Shown: positions 52,758-61,019 of the stretch, one piece after another
How positions within the stretch are numbered: position 1 is the stretch's first letter
Layout of the letters: every line of letters starts with the position of its first letter
From: Solibacillus sp. FSL R7-0682
GTDB lineage: Bacteria; Bacillota; Bacilli; Bacillales_A; Planococcaceae
Assembly: GCF_038005985.1 (NCBI RefSeq)
Contig: NZ_JBBOUI010000001.1
Coordinates: forward strand, 2,562,001-2,626,000
Reading direction: 5' to 3'
Length of the DNA stretch: 64,000 nt
The notes under the pieces: generated by a model
The model's input: only the letters and a program-made list of their open reading frames with translations
The model's database searches: none
What the model was told of the DNA's origin: nothing
Translations under genes and position numbers: made by a program

Positions 52758-53420
52758 TTAAAGGAATAAACTAATTAACGTTTTTGCTGCAGTTTTCTTT
52801 CCTTCTACTTTTAAAATTTCCCCTGAATGATGAAGAATATAATGAGGTTCCATCGCTCCGTACAATGATTTTGAGCTATTTGCCACCATCCAATCTGCCT
52901 TTGCTGATTCCATTCGTAACTTCGCACGCTTAATTAAAAACTCTTCATCTTCTGTTGCTTCTAATTTAAAGCCGATTAACTTCATATTTGGTGCCCAATT
53001 TTTAATTTGTGCTAAAATCTTTGGTGCTTTTTTAAAGTGAATAATTGGTGGCTCGTCCGATGGCATCTTCCCTTTTTCTGTCAACTCATTTCCCGATTGA
53101 TCGAAAACTTTATCAACTAGCCAATCCGAGCCTGCAACTGCCATGATGCAATAATCGACTTCTTCTGATTGGACAATTTGTTTTAATTGCTTCCCTAAAT
53201 CTTCAATCCCTTCAAATCGTACGAAGCGGATATTTTCATGCTGCTTTGGTAGTTGAGCGAAATAACCGTGCATATAAATAACCTTTGCTCCTCGCTCCAT
53301 TGCCTCTTCAGCTAAATAACAGCCCATCGTGCCTTTTGATAAATTCGTATGACCGCGCACATTATCCCACTTTTCAAATGTGCCTCCACTTGTAATTAAA
53401 ACCGTTTTTCCTTGTAGCAT
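52758..53420 (-). CDS. CoaB-like phosphopantothenate-cysteine ligase domain protein
   Basis: 220 residues from ATG 53420 with AAAGGGG upstream. MLQGKTVLITSGGTFEKWDN, HTNLSKGTMGCYLAEEAMER, VDYCIMAVAGSDWLVDKVFD and LIGFKLEATEDEEFLIKRAK match the CoaB half of the bifunctional CoaBC protein; the CoaC (HFCD) flavoprotein part is missing. Could be an extra CoaB or an unrelated dehydrogenase-like homologue. It overlaps nothing, but starts 20 bases after the LysR stop and may be co-transcribed. Confidence 0.75.
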   Translation of the reverse strand: MLQGKTVLITSGGTFEKWDNVRGHTNLSKGTMGCYLAEEAMERGAKVIYMHGYFAQLPKQHENIRFVRFEGIEDLGKQLKQIVQSEEVDYCIMAVAGSDWLVDKVFDQSGNELTEKGKMPSDEPPIIHFKKAPKILAQIKNWAPNMKLIGFKLEATEDEEFLIKRAKLRMESAKADWMVANSSKSLYGAMEPHYILHHSGEILKVEGKKTAAKTLISLFL

Positions 53421-53440
53421 AAGATTACCCCTTTGATTCC

Positions 53441-54313
53441 TTATTCGTTCACTGATGCGAGCCATTGCTTTAATACTTCTACAAATTTATTCGCTGCGGG
53501 TGATAATTTTTGTTTTGTAGAAAGTCCAATCGTTCGGAAACTTTCTTGTTTTAATGGTAACGCTTTCATGTTGTTCGGCAATCCTGCAATTGCTAACTGA
53601 GGCAATATACTAATACCAATGCCGTGTGCTACCATTGAGACGATTCCTTTCTCGTCATATAAATGGAACCGTACATTTGGCTTTAGCCCATGTGTTTCGA
53701 AAGTCGTCATTACATCGTTTGTTCCTTTATATGAAGGCATTATAAATGGAATATGTTCTATCTCATATAAATCAACTTCATCTTTATCATATATTGGACT
53801 TTCTGAAGACACAATACATAATAATGGATCACGTTTTAATGGCATAAAATCAAATTGCTTCGAGCTTGTACGATTTAAAAATCCACAGTCGACCTCACCG
53901 TTTAAAAGCCACTGTTCAATTTCATAATAATCCCCTTCACGTAACTCAATGTGAATACCAGGATATTCCGAATCCATTAAATGAATAATATCAGGCATCC
54001 AATGGGTCGAAATTGTGGAGATTAACCCAATACGCACAGTACCTTTCGCCACCCCTAAAATATTGGCAGCCTCTTGACGTAAATGTTCCTCGGCAGATAA
54101 AACTTTCCGCATTTGAAGAAGCATTGTACTTCCATCTTCCGTTAATGTTACCCCTGTTCGATTTCGATGGATTAAATTAAATCCAAATTCTTTTTCCATG
54201 CTTGAGATTGCATGACTTACAGCTGATTGTGTTAATCCAAGGAATTCTGCTGCCTTTGTAAAACTTTGAACCTCTGCAACTTTATTCAAAATTTCATACT
54301 TCACTAAACTCAA
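53441..54313 (-). CDS. LysR-family transcriptional regulator
   Basis: 290 residues. N-terminal winged HTH (YEILNKVAEVQSFTKAAEFL, GLTQSAVSHAISSMEKEFGF, NLIHRNRTGVTLTEDGSTML) and a C-terminal periplasmic-binding-like effector domain (VRIGLISTISTHWMPDIIHL ... VSMVAHGIGISILPQLAIAG). Divergent from an EamA permease gene at 54444, the usual target arrangement; the effector is unknown. Confidence 0.9.
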   Translation of the reverse strand: MSLVKYEILNKVAEVQSFTKAAEFLGLTQSAVSHAISSMEKEFGFNLIHRNRTGVTLTEDGSTMLLQMRKVLSAEEHLRQEAANILGVAKGTVRIGLISTISTHWMPDIIHLMDSEYPGIHIELREGDYYEIEQWLLNGEVDCGFLNRTSSKQFDFMPLKRDPLLCIVSSESPIYDKDEVDLYEIEHIPFIMPSYKGTNDVMTTFETHGLKPNVRFHLYDEKGIVSMVAHGIGISILPQLAIAGLPNNMKALPLKQESFRTIGLSTKQKLSPAANKFVEVLKQWLASVNE

Positions 54314-54443
54314 TGTAATTTACCTCTTTTTCCAAAGATAGACATGAATATTTTTCATATTAACCATTATAAACATTCGTTTTACTAATCACAATGTCCA
54401 GTTTATACTGTTTTATAACAGTGCAAACAATTTTTTTAGGAAT

Positions 54444-55355
54444 GTGGTGACATCTTTGAGTTTACAAGGAAAAGCAAATTTATTAATGGTCGTTGTAACA
54501 ATGTTTTGGGGTCTTTCTTATACATTCATGGTAATGGGATTAGAAATTTTAGAGGCCTATAATGTTGTTGCACTTCGATGCTTAATAGCATTTATTATTG
54601 CAGGACTAATCTTTTTCCCAAAGATGTTACGCGTTAATAAAAAAACAATTGGTTATGCCGCAATTCAAGGAACATTGTTATTCATAGTTTTCGCCTTATC
54701 GCTTTTCGGCTTAAAAACAACTTCTGCTGGAAATGCCGGCTTTATTTTAAGCTTAACCGTTGTGTTAGTGCCTATCTTTACAAGTTTTCTTGAAAAGCGA
54801 CTGCCATCACGTGCAGTAAGTTTTGCCATCGTATCAACGATGATTGGGATCATCGTATTAACAATGAAAGAATCATTAGCATTCCAAATTGGAGATATTT
54901 TAGTTGCAATTGCAGCTATTTGCTATTCGATTTACCTTATTTTAAATAGTAAATTCACAAAAAATGTTGAGTCTATTTCTTATGGGGTATACCAACTTGG
55001 GGTTGCCGGTGTGCTAGGTGCAATATTTACTTTAACTTTTGAAACACCACAGATTCCTACAACTTCAATCGGATGGATTGCAATTTTAGGATTAGGGATA
55101 ATTTGTACGGCTTTTTGTTTCGTTGCACAAGCTGTAGTACAACAGTACACATCACCAACCCATACTGGCTTAATTTTTTCACTTGAACCAATTTTTGCAG
55201 CACTTTTTGCGGTTATTTTCCTTAACGAGTTTATAACATTACAACTATTAATAGGTGGTAGCTTTATTTTAGTTGGTAATTTAGTTGCTCAATATGAGCA
55301 ATTTGTTAATGCTAAGAAAATACCTTCCACTGCTGCATCAGAATATAGAGCTTAA
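54444..55355 (+). CDS. EamA-family permease
   Basis: 303 residues, ten hydrophobic helices in two EamA repeats (LLMVVVTMFWGLSYTFMVMG, ILVAIAAICYSIYLILNSKF). Likely exports an amino acid or other metabolite. The GTG at 54444 has a close AGGA; TTG 54456 (start SLQGKANLL) is an equally plausible start. Divergent from the LysR gene, which probably controls it. Confidence 0.88.
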   Translation: MVTSLSLQGKANLLMVVVTMFWGLSYTFMVMGLEILEAYNVVALRCLIAFIIAGLIFFPKMLRVNKKTIGYAAIQGTLLFIVFALSLFGLKTTSAGNAGFILSLTVVLVPIFTSFLEKRLPSRAVSFAIVSTMIGIIVLTMKESLAFQIGDILVAIAAICYSIYLILNSKFTKNVESISYGVYQLGVAGVLGAIFTLTFETPQIPTTSIGWIAILGLGIICTAFCFVAQAVVQQYTSPTHTGLIFSLEPIFAALFAVIFLNEFITLQLLIGGSFILVGNLVAQYEQFVNAKKIPSTAASEYRA

Positions 55356-55362
55356 ATGATTG

Positions 55363-55395
55363 GACATAGCATAAAAATATGCTATGTCTTATTTA
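55363..55395 (+). terminator. intrinsic terminator after EamA gene
   Basis: GACATAGCAT and ATGCTATGTC form a perfect 10-bp stem with a 6-base loop, then TTATTTATTT. Confidence 0.75.
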
Positions 55396-55580
55396 TTTCT
55401 ATTATTTTAAGATTTTGATTCTATTTTTCAGTAGTTTTTAATATAATTTAAAAAGCGACTATTTTTCTGATAGTTCACAATAGATAATTAGTTTCCATAA
55501 TAACAATCTGACGTTATTATTAGTAGTAGCAATACTTGTGCGACAAGTATTTATCAAGACGCATTAAAGGAAGTGTAACA

Positions 55581-56564
55581 ATGGTTGGACGTAATGACCA
55601 ATGCCCATGTGGTAGCGGAAAGAAATATAAGAAATGTTGTGAAGGTAAAAATCAAGCAACAACGTTAACGGTATTCCATGATGAGATTGAAAACGTACTA
55701 CAAACCTTCTATAGTACTTATCCGGAGAGAAAAGATATTCGTGAATTTATTGAATTAGTACAAGCTTGGGCACCGAAACTAGAATCAAAACTACAAAAGG
55801 AATTAGTAGAAGCTGTTGCGTTAGATGAGTTCTTCTTCCACAAACGCCCTGAAATTTGGACAAATTTCTTAGCAAAAATGGAAAAGAAAACGCTTCGTCC
55901 TTCTATGATTGAACTTTTACAATCTTGGGCTAACCCAACATTCTTCATCGGAACTGTTGAAGCCGTTAATAATGATTACTTTACTGCTGTATCTGCATTA
56001 GATCAGCAAATTTATCACATCCAAAAAGAAAGTCCGAAGCCTATTCCAGTAGGTATGCGTGTATTTGCTTTCTTATTGCCAGATGGAACGAAAAAAGAAA
56101 ATCATGTATTAGCAGCATCTACTTTAATCTTCTTCCATAAAGAGCATGCGATTTCATTTGAAGAGTTTACAGCAGCTTATAAAGCAAGTGGTCAATCTGT
56201 TGATCAATTTACTAAAGAGAACCACCTGTTATTATGGGAAGGCTTAGTTGAAAATGGCTACGAGGGTGAAGAGTTTACACCATTTGAGCAAGACGTTGTC
56301 GAGCAATTAAAAGCATTCATGCAAGAGAAAAATATTAACAATGAATCCTTCGTCGCAATTGTTGAAGATTATTTAATCGAAAAACAACCTTCTGCACGTA
56401 AAGCAGGAGCAATCGCAGCAGGTGCTGTTCGTTTCGGTCAAGACAATGATTTACTCGGACAAAAGTTCACAGTAAAAGAAATTGCTGAAAGCTTCGGCAT
56501 TTCTGCATCTTCATTAAACAAATACCATCAAGAGTTAATTGCCTTCTATCAAGAGAAGCAATAA
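55581..56564 (+). CDS. SEC-C zinc-finger protein
   Basis: 327 residues from ATG 55581, AAAGGAAGTG upstream. Starts with a SEC-C motif (RNDQCPCGSGKKYKKCC, residues 4-20), the zinc finger also found at the end of SecA. A long helical body follows, ending in an HTH-like segment (KFTVKEIAESFGISASSLNK). Not a SecA fragment. Function unknown; similar proteins exist in bacilli. Codons are well adapted and it forms its own unit. The 225-base gap before it is AT-rich and otherwise empty. Confidence 0.78.
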   Translation: MVGRNDQCPCGSGKKYKKCCEGKNQATTLTVFHDEIENVLQTFYSTYPERKDIREFIELVQAWAPKLESKLQKELVEAVALDEFFFHKRPEIWTNFLAKMEKKTLRPSMIELLQSWANPTFFIGTVEAVNNDYFTAVSALDQQIYHIQKESPKPIPVGMRVFAFLLPDGTKKENHVLAASTLIFFHKEHAISFEEFTAAYKASGQSVDQFTKENHLLLWEGLVENGYEGEEFTPFEQDVVEQLKAFMQEKNINNESFVAIVEDYLIEKQPSARKAGAIAAGAVRFGQDNDLLGQKFTVKEIAESFGISASSLNKYHQELIAFYQEKQ

Positions 56565-56565
56565 T

Positions 56566-56605
56566 AAAAAAGCTGTTTTCCGAGACATTGGAAAACAGCT
56601 TTTTG
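56566..56605. terminator. terminator after SEC-C gene
   Basis: AAAAAAGCTGTTTTCC pairs with GGAAAACAGCTTTTT around an 8-base loop. Confidence 0.85.
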
Positions 56606-56724
56606 TATATTTTTGTTTCCACCCTAACTTTAATTATTTTTGAAATAAAAATACTTACCGATTATTGAATTTTTAATAGGCAAGTAGGAATTCATTATTT
56701 TATCCTAACTTATAGGAATATGGG

Positions 56725-56919
56725 CTATTTTTCAGTTACTTTCAACATTTCATTGCCTAAAAACTGCAACTGCTCTCCAACAGTACATGATTCTATGCAA
56801 AAACGATGTGCACCCTGTTTTCCTCGTGTTTTCCGTAGGTCACGAATGACAAGACAGTCAGTGCAGTACGTATCCGTTAATTGATCAATATCTTTCATCA
56901 CGTCTACTTTATTCATCAT
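56725..56919 (-). CDS. small zinc-finger protein
   Basis: 64 residues. CTDC at about 19-22 and HRFCIESC at about 38-45 give a CxxC...HxxCxxxC set of zinc ligands, typical of the short bacilli-specific zinc-finger proteins near RNase H or DNA metabolism genes. AGGGG precedes the two adjacent ATGs (56919, 56916). Divergent from the RNase H-like gene. Confidence 0.65.
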   Translation of the reverse strand: MMNKVDVMKDIDQLTDTYCTDCLVIRDLRKTRGKQGAHRFCIESCTVGEQLQFLGNEMLKVTEK

Positions 56920-57025
56920 TTGTGTCCCCTTTCTTGCGTTCCATTATTGTACTATGTTTTTTTCATTTCTCCAACTATTGACCTTTTGCTATACTATTCG
57001 TAAGTTGTTGTAAAGGAGCTACTTT

Positions 57026-57412
57026 ATGTTAGAAGTGTATATAGATGGTGCAAGTGCCGGTAACCCTGGACCTAGCGGTATCGGTGTATTTTTAAAAGGT
57101 GAAGGACACCAAATTAAAATTAGTGAACCAATCGGCGTATGTAACAATCACCAAGCTGAATTCATCGCACTTGTTCGTGGTTTAGAGGAAGCTAAAAAAA
57201 CTGGGACAAGCTTTGTATCAATGCGTTCCGATTCAAAAATCGTAGTCAGCTCAATTGAAAAGCGCTACGTCAAAAATGAGGAATTCAAGCCTTATTTAGA
57301 GCAAGCACTTGCCCTCATAGATGAATTTGATTTATATTTCATCAAATGGATTGCTGATAAAGATAATAAAGCAGCGGATGCACTTGCACGTGAAGCGATT
57401 AAGAAAAACTAA
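57026..57412 (+). CDS. ribonuclease HI-like protein
   Basis: 128 residues. RNase H fold with Asp7 in EVYIDGASAGNPGPSG, Glu45 in NNHQAEFIALVRGLEE and Asp69 in SMRSDSKIVVSSIEKR, and a late Asp in ADALARE, so all four acidic residues can be placed. It cleaves RNA in RNA:DNA hybrids if active. It lacks the basic handle of E. coli RNase HI, like Bacillus YpeP/YpdQ forms, which may be weak or inactive. AAAGGAG is well spaced. Confidence 0.85.
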   Translation: MLEVYIDGASAGNPGPSGIGVFLKGEGHQIKISEPIGVCNNHQAEFIALVRGLEEAKKTGTSFVSMRSDSKIVVSSIEKRYVKNEEFKPYLEQALALIDEFDLYFIKWIADKDNKAADALAREAIKKN

Positions 57413-57493
57413 AGAATATATAAGATGCTAGGACAGAAGTGGAAATTTCTCTATTTACGATAAAGTACAGTATTAAAAATTGGATACTTAATA

Positions 57494-57574
57494 AATTGGT
57501 TGTAGTGTTGAGGGGAGACTCCTGGGGGAATAGCGTGACGCCCCCGGAAAGCGTCCCCGCAACGAAAACCAATT
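57494..57574. repeat. dispersed GC-rich palindromic repeat, copy 1
   Basis: 81 bp closed by AATTGGTT/AACCAATT. The core has AGACTCCTGGGGGAATAGC and CCCCCGGAAAGCGTCC, facing each other as an imperfect hairpin. The GC content is far above the surroundings, and a related copy (reverse orientation) lies at 59401-59533. It appears non-coding. Confidence 0.7.
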
Positions 57575-57576
57575 AT

Positions 57577-57618
57577 AAAAAACATCATTTTTCTCACTCG
57601 AGAAAAATGATGTTTTTG
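57577..57618. terminator. bidirectional terminator
   Basis: AAAAAACATCATTTTTCT and AGAAAAATGATGTTTTTG form an 18-bp stem around CACTCG. It ends the MFS gene on the minus strand and the RNase H-like unit on the plus strand. Confidence 0.85.
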
Positions 57619-57636
57619 TTTTGTCCCAGCCAATTT

Positions 57637-58818
57637 TTAATTATTTACATTCGGATTTTTTCGGACTAATAGTATTAAATAAACGATCAGAACAAAAATA
57701 ATTAATACAGCTGAAAGATAATAAACAGATTGATAGCTCATACTAACTGCCACCATCCCTAAAATATACGAACCTAATGCAATACCGATATCAAATAACG
57801 TGAAATATGTTGCCGTAGCATAGCCACTTCTCTTTGGTGATGTAGCTTGAATGCACAAGGATTGAAAGCTTGTCGTTAACGTTCCGTAACCTGCGCCTAT
57901 GAATATAGCCGATAATAAAAACAGTAACGTCCCTTCTGCATTTGCTAACATTGATAAGCCTACTGCAAATAAAACAAATGACGGAATAATAATAAATTTC
58001 GCGCCAAATGTGTCATAAATTTTCCCTGTAAAAGGTCGAATGCTTATCATTGATGCGGCAAATACCGCATAAAAATAACTTGCTACGCTCAGTAAATCTT
58101 GTTGTTCTGCATAGAGTGATAAAAATGATAAAACACTCGCATAGGCAAAGGCAATTAAGCTTGCCAATATCGCTAAAGGCAATGCCTTTCGTTCAAATAA
58201 GTCATCAAAAGTAAACTTTAAACTTTTCTTTTCATTTATAGGCTGTGCTAAATCCCCCGTTTGAAGAAATAAAGCTAAGAGAGCCCCTACTGATACAATG
58301 ATGGCTAAAATAATAAATAATACATTAAAGTTTGCATATTGAATAACGAGTAATCCAATAAATGGGCCAAGTACGACAGCTAAATTTGTCGACATTGTAA
58401 AATAACCTAATCCAGTACCTTTCCGATTTTCAGGTACAATGTCTGCAGCTAATGATCCTGCTGCAGTCGTTGCAATACTAAACCAAATCCCTTGGAAAAA
58501 GCGTAATGCTAATAATAAAGCAAACGGTTTAAAGAATAAATAGAGCACTGTACAAACTAAATAAAAAAACAAACTAATAACTAATAAACGTTTCTTTCCG
58601 AATAAATCGAGTAGCTTCCCACTAAACGGGCGCATAAAAATAGCGGATAATAAAAATACCGTTACGAGTAATCCCGATTCATCATCCGATCGCCCTAAGA
58701 CACCAATTGCATATAGCGGCAAAGTCGTTACTAAACCATAAAAAACAAAAAACACAGCCATGTTCGTTAAAAATAAACTTATAAAACGCTTTGTAAAAAT
58801 TCGATTATCTTGCTCCAT
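57637..58818 (-). CDS. MFS transporter under MarR control
   Basis: 393 residues, twelve hydrophobic helices. Loop signature FMRPFSGKLLDLFGKKRLLV and repeat ISIRPFTGKIYDTFGAKFII in the second half. LAADIVPENRKGTGLGYFTM is characteristic of DHA1-like exporters. Probably a drug or metabolite exporter. It begins 4 bases after the MarR stop, so its expression should respond to the ligand of that repressor. Confidence 0.87.
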   Translation of the reverse strand: MEQDNRIFTKRFISLFLTNMAVFFVFYGLVTTLPLYAIGVLGRSDDESGLLVTVFLLSAIFMRPFSGKLLDLFGKKRLLVISLFFYLVCTVLYLFFKPFALLLALRFFQGIWFSIATTAAGSLAADIVPENRKGTGLGYFTMSTNLAVVLGPFIGLLVIQYANFNVLFIILAIIVSVGALLALFLQTGDLAQPINEKKSLKFTFDDLFERKALPLAILASLIAFAYASVLSFLSLYAEQQDLLSVASYFYAVFAASMISIRPFTGKIYDTFGAKFIIIPSFVLFAVGLSMLANAEGTLLFLLSAIFIGAGYGTLTTSFQSLCIQATSPKRSGYATATYFTLFDIGIALGSYILGMVAVSMSYQSVYYLSAVLIIFVLIVYLILLVRKNPNVNN

Positions 58819-58822
58819 GTCC

Positions 58823-59221
58823 TCAACCTTTCATTTTACCCAATAAATGAACGAGGAGCTTTTGTTCGTCTTCATTTAAATTTTTTGTCATTTCATGCTC
58901 AAACGATAATATAGATGCTTCAATCTCAGGGAACTTTTCAATAGCGAATGGGGTTAACGCAATAATTTTTTCTCGTTTGTCATTTCCTTGCATGCGTTTA
59001 ATCCACCCTAAAGTTTCTAATCGCGTAACTGTACGCGTAACTGTCGGTGCTTCAACCTTTAAATATTTCCAAATAGATGTTAAAGACATCGGTCCATTTT
59101 GATGAAGTAAAAATAGAATAGTCCATTGTGAGTTAAATAATCCATGCTCTTTTAATACATGATTTAATTCATTGACTAAATATCGATTTTGCTGAAAAAA
59201 CATATGAAATAATGGATTCAT
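58823..59221 (-). CDS. MarR-family regulator
   Basis: 132 residues, winged HTH: LFNSQWTILFLLHQNGPMSL, TSIWKYLKVEAPTVTRTVTR and wing LETLGWIKRMQGNDKREKII. GGAG precedes the ATG. A 24-bp palindrome lies 15 bases upstream, so autorepression with the downstream MFS gene is likely. Ligand unknown. Confidence 0.9.
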   Translation of the reverse strand: MNPLFHMFFQQNRYLVNELNHVLKEHGLFNSQWTILFLLHQNGPMSLTSIWKYLKVEAPTVTRTVTRLETLGWIKRMQGNDKREKIIALTPFAIEKFPEIEASILSFEHEMTKNLNEDEQKLLVHLLGKMKG

Positions 59222-59236
59222 AAAATCGCTCCTATC

Positions 59237-59260
59237 ATTTATTTACCTAGTTAAATAAAT
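59237..59260 (-). promoter_or_regulatory. MarR operator candidate
   Basis: ATTTATTTA and TAAATAAAT, perfectly complementary 9-bp arms around CCTAGT, 15 bases upstream of the MarR start. Size and position match autoregulatory MarR sites. Confidence 0.65.
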
Positions 59261-59400
59261 TACTTATTTATCATACGTCGTTTTGTTTCATCTGTAAAGA
59301 GACACAATGGACAAAATCTTATAAAAAGGTTTATGTAAAATGTTGGGGTAATGTCATAATGATTCATCAATCAGAACTACCTTTTTTTCTAAAAAAGCAC

Positions 59401-59533
59401 TTGATTTCCATTACGGGCGGACGCTTTCCGCGGGCACGGCTCCAACTAACTACCAACGGGATGCGTCCCGTTGGTAGTGGATTTTCCGCACGTGCTGTTC
59501 CCGCAGGAGTCTGCCGCCCTCCATTCCAATCAA
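59401..59533. repeat. dispersed GC-rich palindromic repeat, copy 2, with nested hairpin
   Basis: 133 bp with outer ends TTGATT/AATCAA and GGGCGG/CCGCCC. Its reverse strand has AGACTCCTGCGGGAACAGC and CCGCGGAAAGCGTCC, matching copy 1 at 57494. It carries a 13-bp perfect hairpin ACTACCAACGGGA/TCCCGTTGGTAGT with loop TGCG (59449-59478) that copy 1 lacks. Confidence 0.7.
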
Positions 59534-59540
59534 CTCTCTG

Positions 59541-59861
59541 TTAACCAAGGTGTATAACTACTTCTTTATATACTCTACTTAATGGTACTTTTGGTTTGAG
59601 GTGTTCATATCCAAATGCATGACGCTTGATGACTTTTGAAGTGTTATTAATGCCCTCTAAAAAACCATTTGAATAGCCAAATGCGTAACTATTTAAAATC
59701 TCTACTTGCAAATTTTTAAATGCAAGGTTCATATCCATGACAACGATTTTTACATTTGAACCGTAATGTACTAAATAATCTTTAATTGTATCTCTACGAC
59801 GATTCAAGTATATAAAAAAGGATGATCTTGTGCTTTTTTGCACAAATTCATTAGATACCAT
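59541..59861 (-). pseudogene. ISL3-family transposase remnant
   Basis: 106-residue frame. DTIKDYLVHYGSNVKIVVMD plus MNLAF resembles the first-Asp region of ISL3 transposases, and YSNGFLEGINNTSKVIKRHAF plus GYEHLKPK resembles their C-terminus (SNGxxEGxNxxxKxxKRxxxG). About 200 residues expected between the two, and the N-terminal DNA-binding part, are missing, and no terminal repeats or target duplication are seen. Non-functional relic of an internal deletion. Confidence 0.75.
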
Positions 59862-59884
59862 ACCCCAACAAATATTATAGAACC

Positions 59885-59922
59885 GAAAAAAGCTACCTTG
59901 CTAGATTTCTAACAAGATAGCT
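59885..59922 (-). terminator. terminator of coaW
   Basis: On the minus strand AGCTATCTTGTTA...TAGCAAGGTAGCT (one or two mismatches) followed by TTTTTT. Confidence 0.8.
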
Positions 59923-59929
59923 CATCATT

Positions 59930-60766
59930 TTATTTGCGATTTTGTTCCATTACATTCAGCAATGCACCGACTGCTCCAGAGAAGCCACAGTCCTGTAAAA
60001 ACACAGGTCTGTGTTTTTTTCTAATTGTATAACTTTCAATGACCTTTTTTAAATGCTCATTGTTCGTTAACGTCGATCCAATATAAACAATATACTCAGC
60101 TTTATGCTGCTCAGCTAATTGAATACTTAATGTTGTTATTACCTCTCCAACTAATCCTTGGGTAGTTGCTAACACATCATTTTTAGCAAAATTGGATTTT
60201 TTCGTAATACCAACTTTCCCAAAATTACTAGCAGTAAGGTTACCATCAATAGGTGTATCCATCCCTTGATAAATATCCTTTACAAGTAAATCAATTCCTT
60301 CTCGATCGCCAAGGAAAGCGTTTTCTTTAATTTCATCAAAATCTGTAATTCCAGTCATTATTGTTGAAAGGCCAATTAATGTACCCCCACCAACGCCTGT
60401 ACCACCGACACGTACGTGACTATTGCCATCCATATAATGAATAGACGTTCCTGTACCAATATTCGTTATAATACTTTGCTCAATTTTGTGTCCTTCCTTT
60501 TCTAACAAATAACGGACACCTTTCAATGTAGCTTCAAACTCTACAATATATTCTATGGACTTCATCGTTTTTAAGACGTCACGTAATTGCTCCGTACGCC
60601 CCCCTGTTAGACCAATCTCTTCTACTTGAGGATGTTTTTCTAACCATGCTTTTACTAAATGCATTTCACTTGATGGAAAGACTGTCAATTTAAGCTCATT
60701 CTGTTTATTTAAATAGGCAAGCTTTGTCAACGTACCCCCTGTATCGATCCCTATCAATGTTGACAT
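59930..60766 (-). CDS. coaW: type II pantothenate kinase
   Basis: 278 residues. ASKHA fold: phosphate-1 loop GIDTGGTLTKLAYLNK near the start, TNIGTGTSIHYMDGNSHVRV and GGTGVGGGTLIGL central, and IVYIGSTLTNNEHLKKVIES late. Phosphorylates pantothenate, first step of CoA synthesis; the type II form is typical of staphylococci and some bacilli. Alone on the minus strand with its own terminator. Confidence 0.93.
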   Translation of the reverse strand: MSTLIGIDTGGTLTKLAYLNKQNELKLTVFPSSEMHLVKAWLEKHPQVEEIGLTGGRTEQLRDVLKTMKSIEYIVEFEATLKGVRYLLEKEGHKIEQSIITNIGTGTSIHYMDGNSHVRVGGTGVGGGTLIGLSTIMTGITDFDEIKENAFLGDREGIDLLVKDIYQGMDTPIDGNLTASNFGKVGITKKSNFAKNDVLATTQGLVGEVITTLSIQLAEQHKAEYIVYIGSTLTNNEHLKKVIESYTIRKKHRPVFLQDCGFSGAVGALLNVMEQNRK

Positions 60767-60837
60767 AAAAAAATCTCCTTTATACTTTACCGCTAGTATT
60801 CCCTACCCTAACATAATAACGTAATAACGACAGGGGA

Positions 60838-60911
60838 TAAAGTAAAACTTCATTCAGAGATATTTTCACTCTGAATGTTAGTTTTACCAATCGGGCTTTT
60901 ACGGGCAGTTG
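60838..60911. repeat. 74-bp perfect direct repeat, copy 1
   Basis: Identical to 60940-61013. Each copy contains GTAAAACT-t-CATTCAGAG facing CTCTGAATG-tt-AGTTTTAC, a long hairpin of about 18 bp, then CAATCGGGC and ACGGGCAGTTG. It lies downstream of the exonuclease gene and upstream of coaW, both on the minus strand. Confidence 0.95.
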
Positions 60912-60939
60912 AGTATTCTTACTGCCCGTTTATGCGGGG
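60912..60939. repeat. spacer between 74-bp repeats with inverted repeat
   Basis: 28 bp. ACTGCCCG here pairs with CGGGCAGT at the end of copy 1, so the unit end and spacer form a hairpin (about 60902-60928). Confidence 0.7.
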
Positions 60940-61013
60940 TAAAGTAAAACTTCATTCAGAGATATTTTCACTCTGAATGTTAGTTTTACCAATCGGGCTT
61001 TTACGGGCAGTTG
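60940..61013. repeat. 74-bp perfect direct repeat, copy 2
   Basis: Same 74 bases as 60838-60911, offset by 102. It ends 6 bases before the exonuclease stop. Lack of any difference implies recent duplication or conversion. Confidence 0.95.
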
Positions 61014-61019
61014 TATACA

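Noticed and set aside
57439-57669. Plus and minus frames across the GC-rich repeat at 57.5 kb
   Set aside because: Frames exist only because the palindromic repeat is GC-rich; no ribosome site and low-complexity product.
59359-59544. 61-codon plus-strand frame over repeat copy 2
   Set aside because: Runs through the palindromic repeat and lacks a ribosome site.
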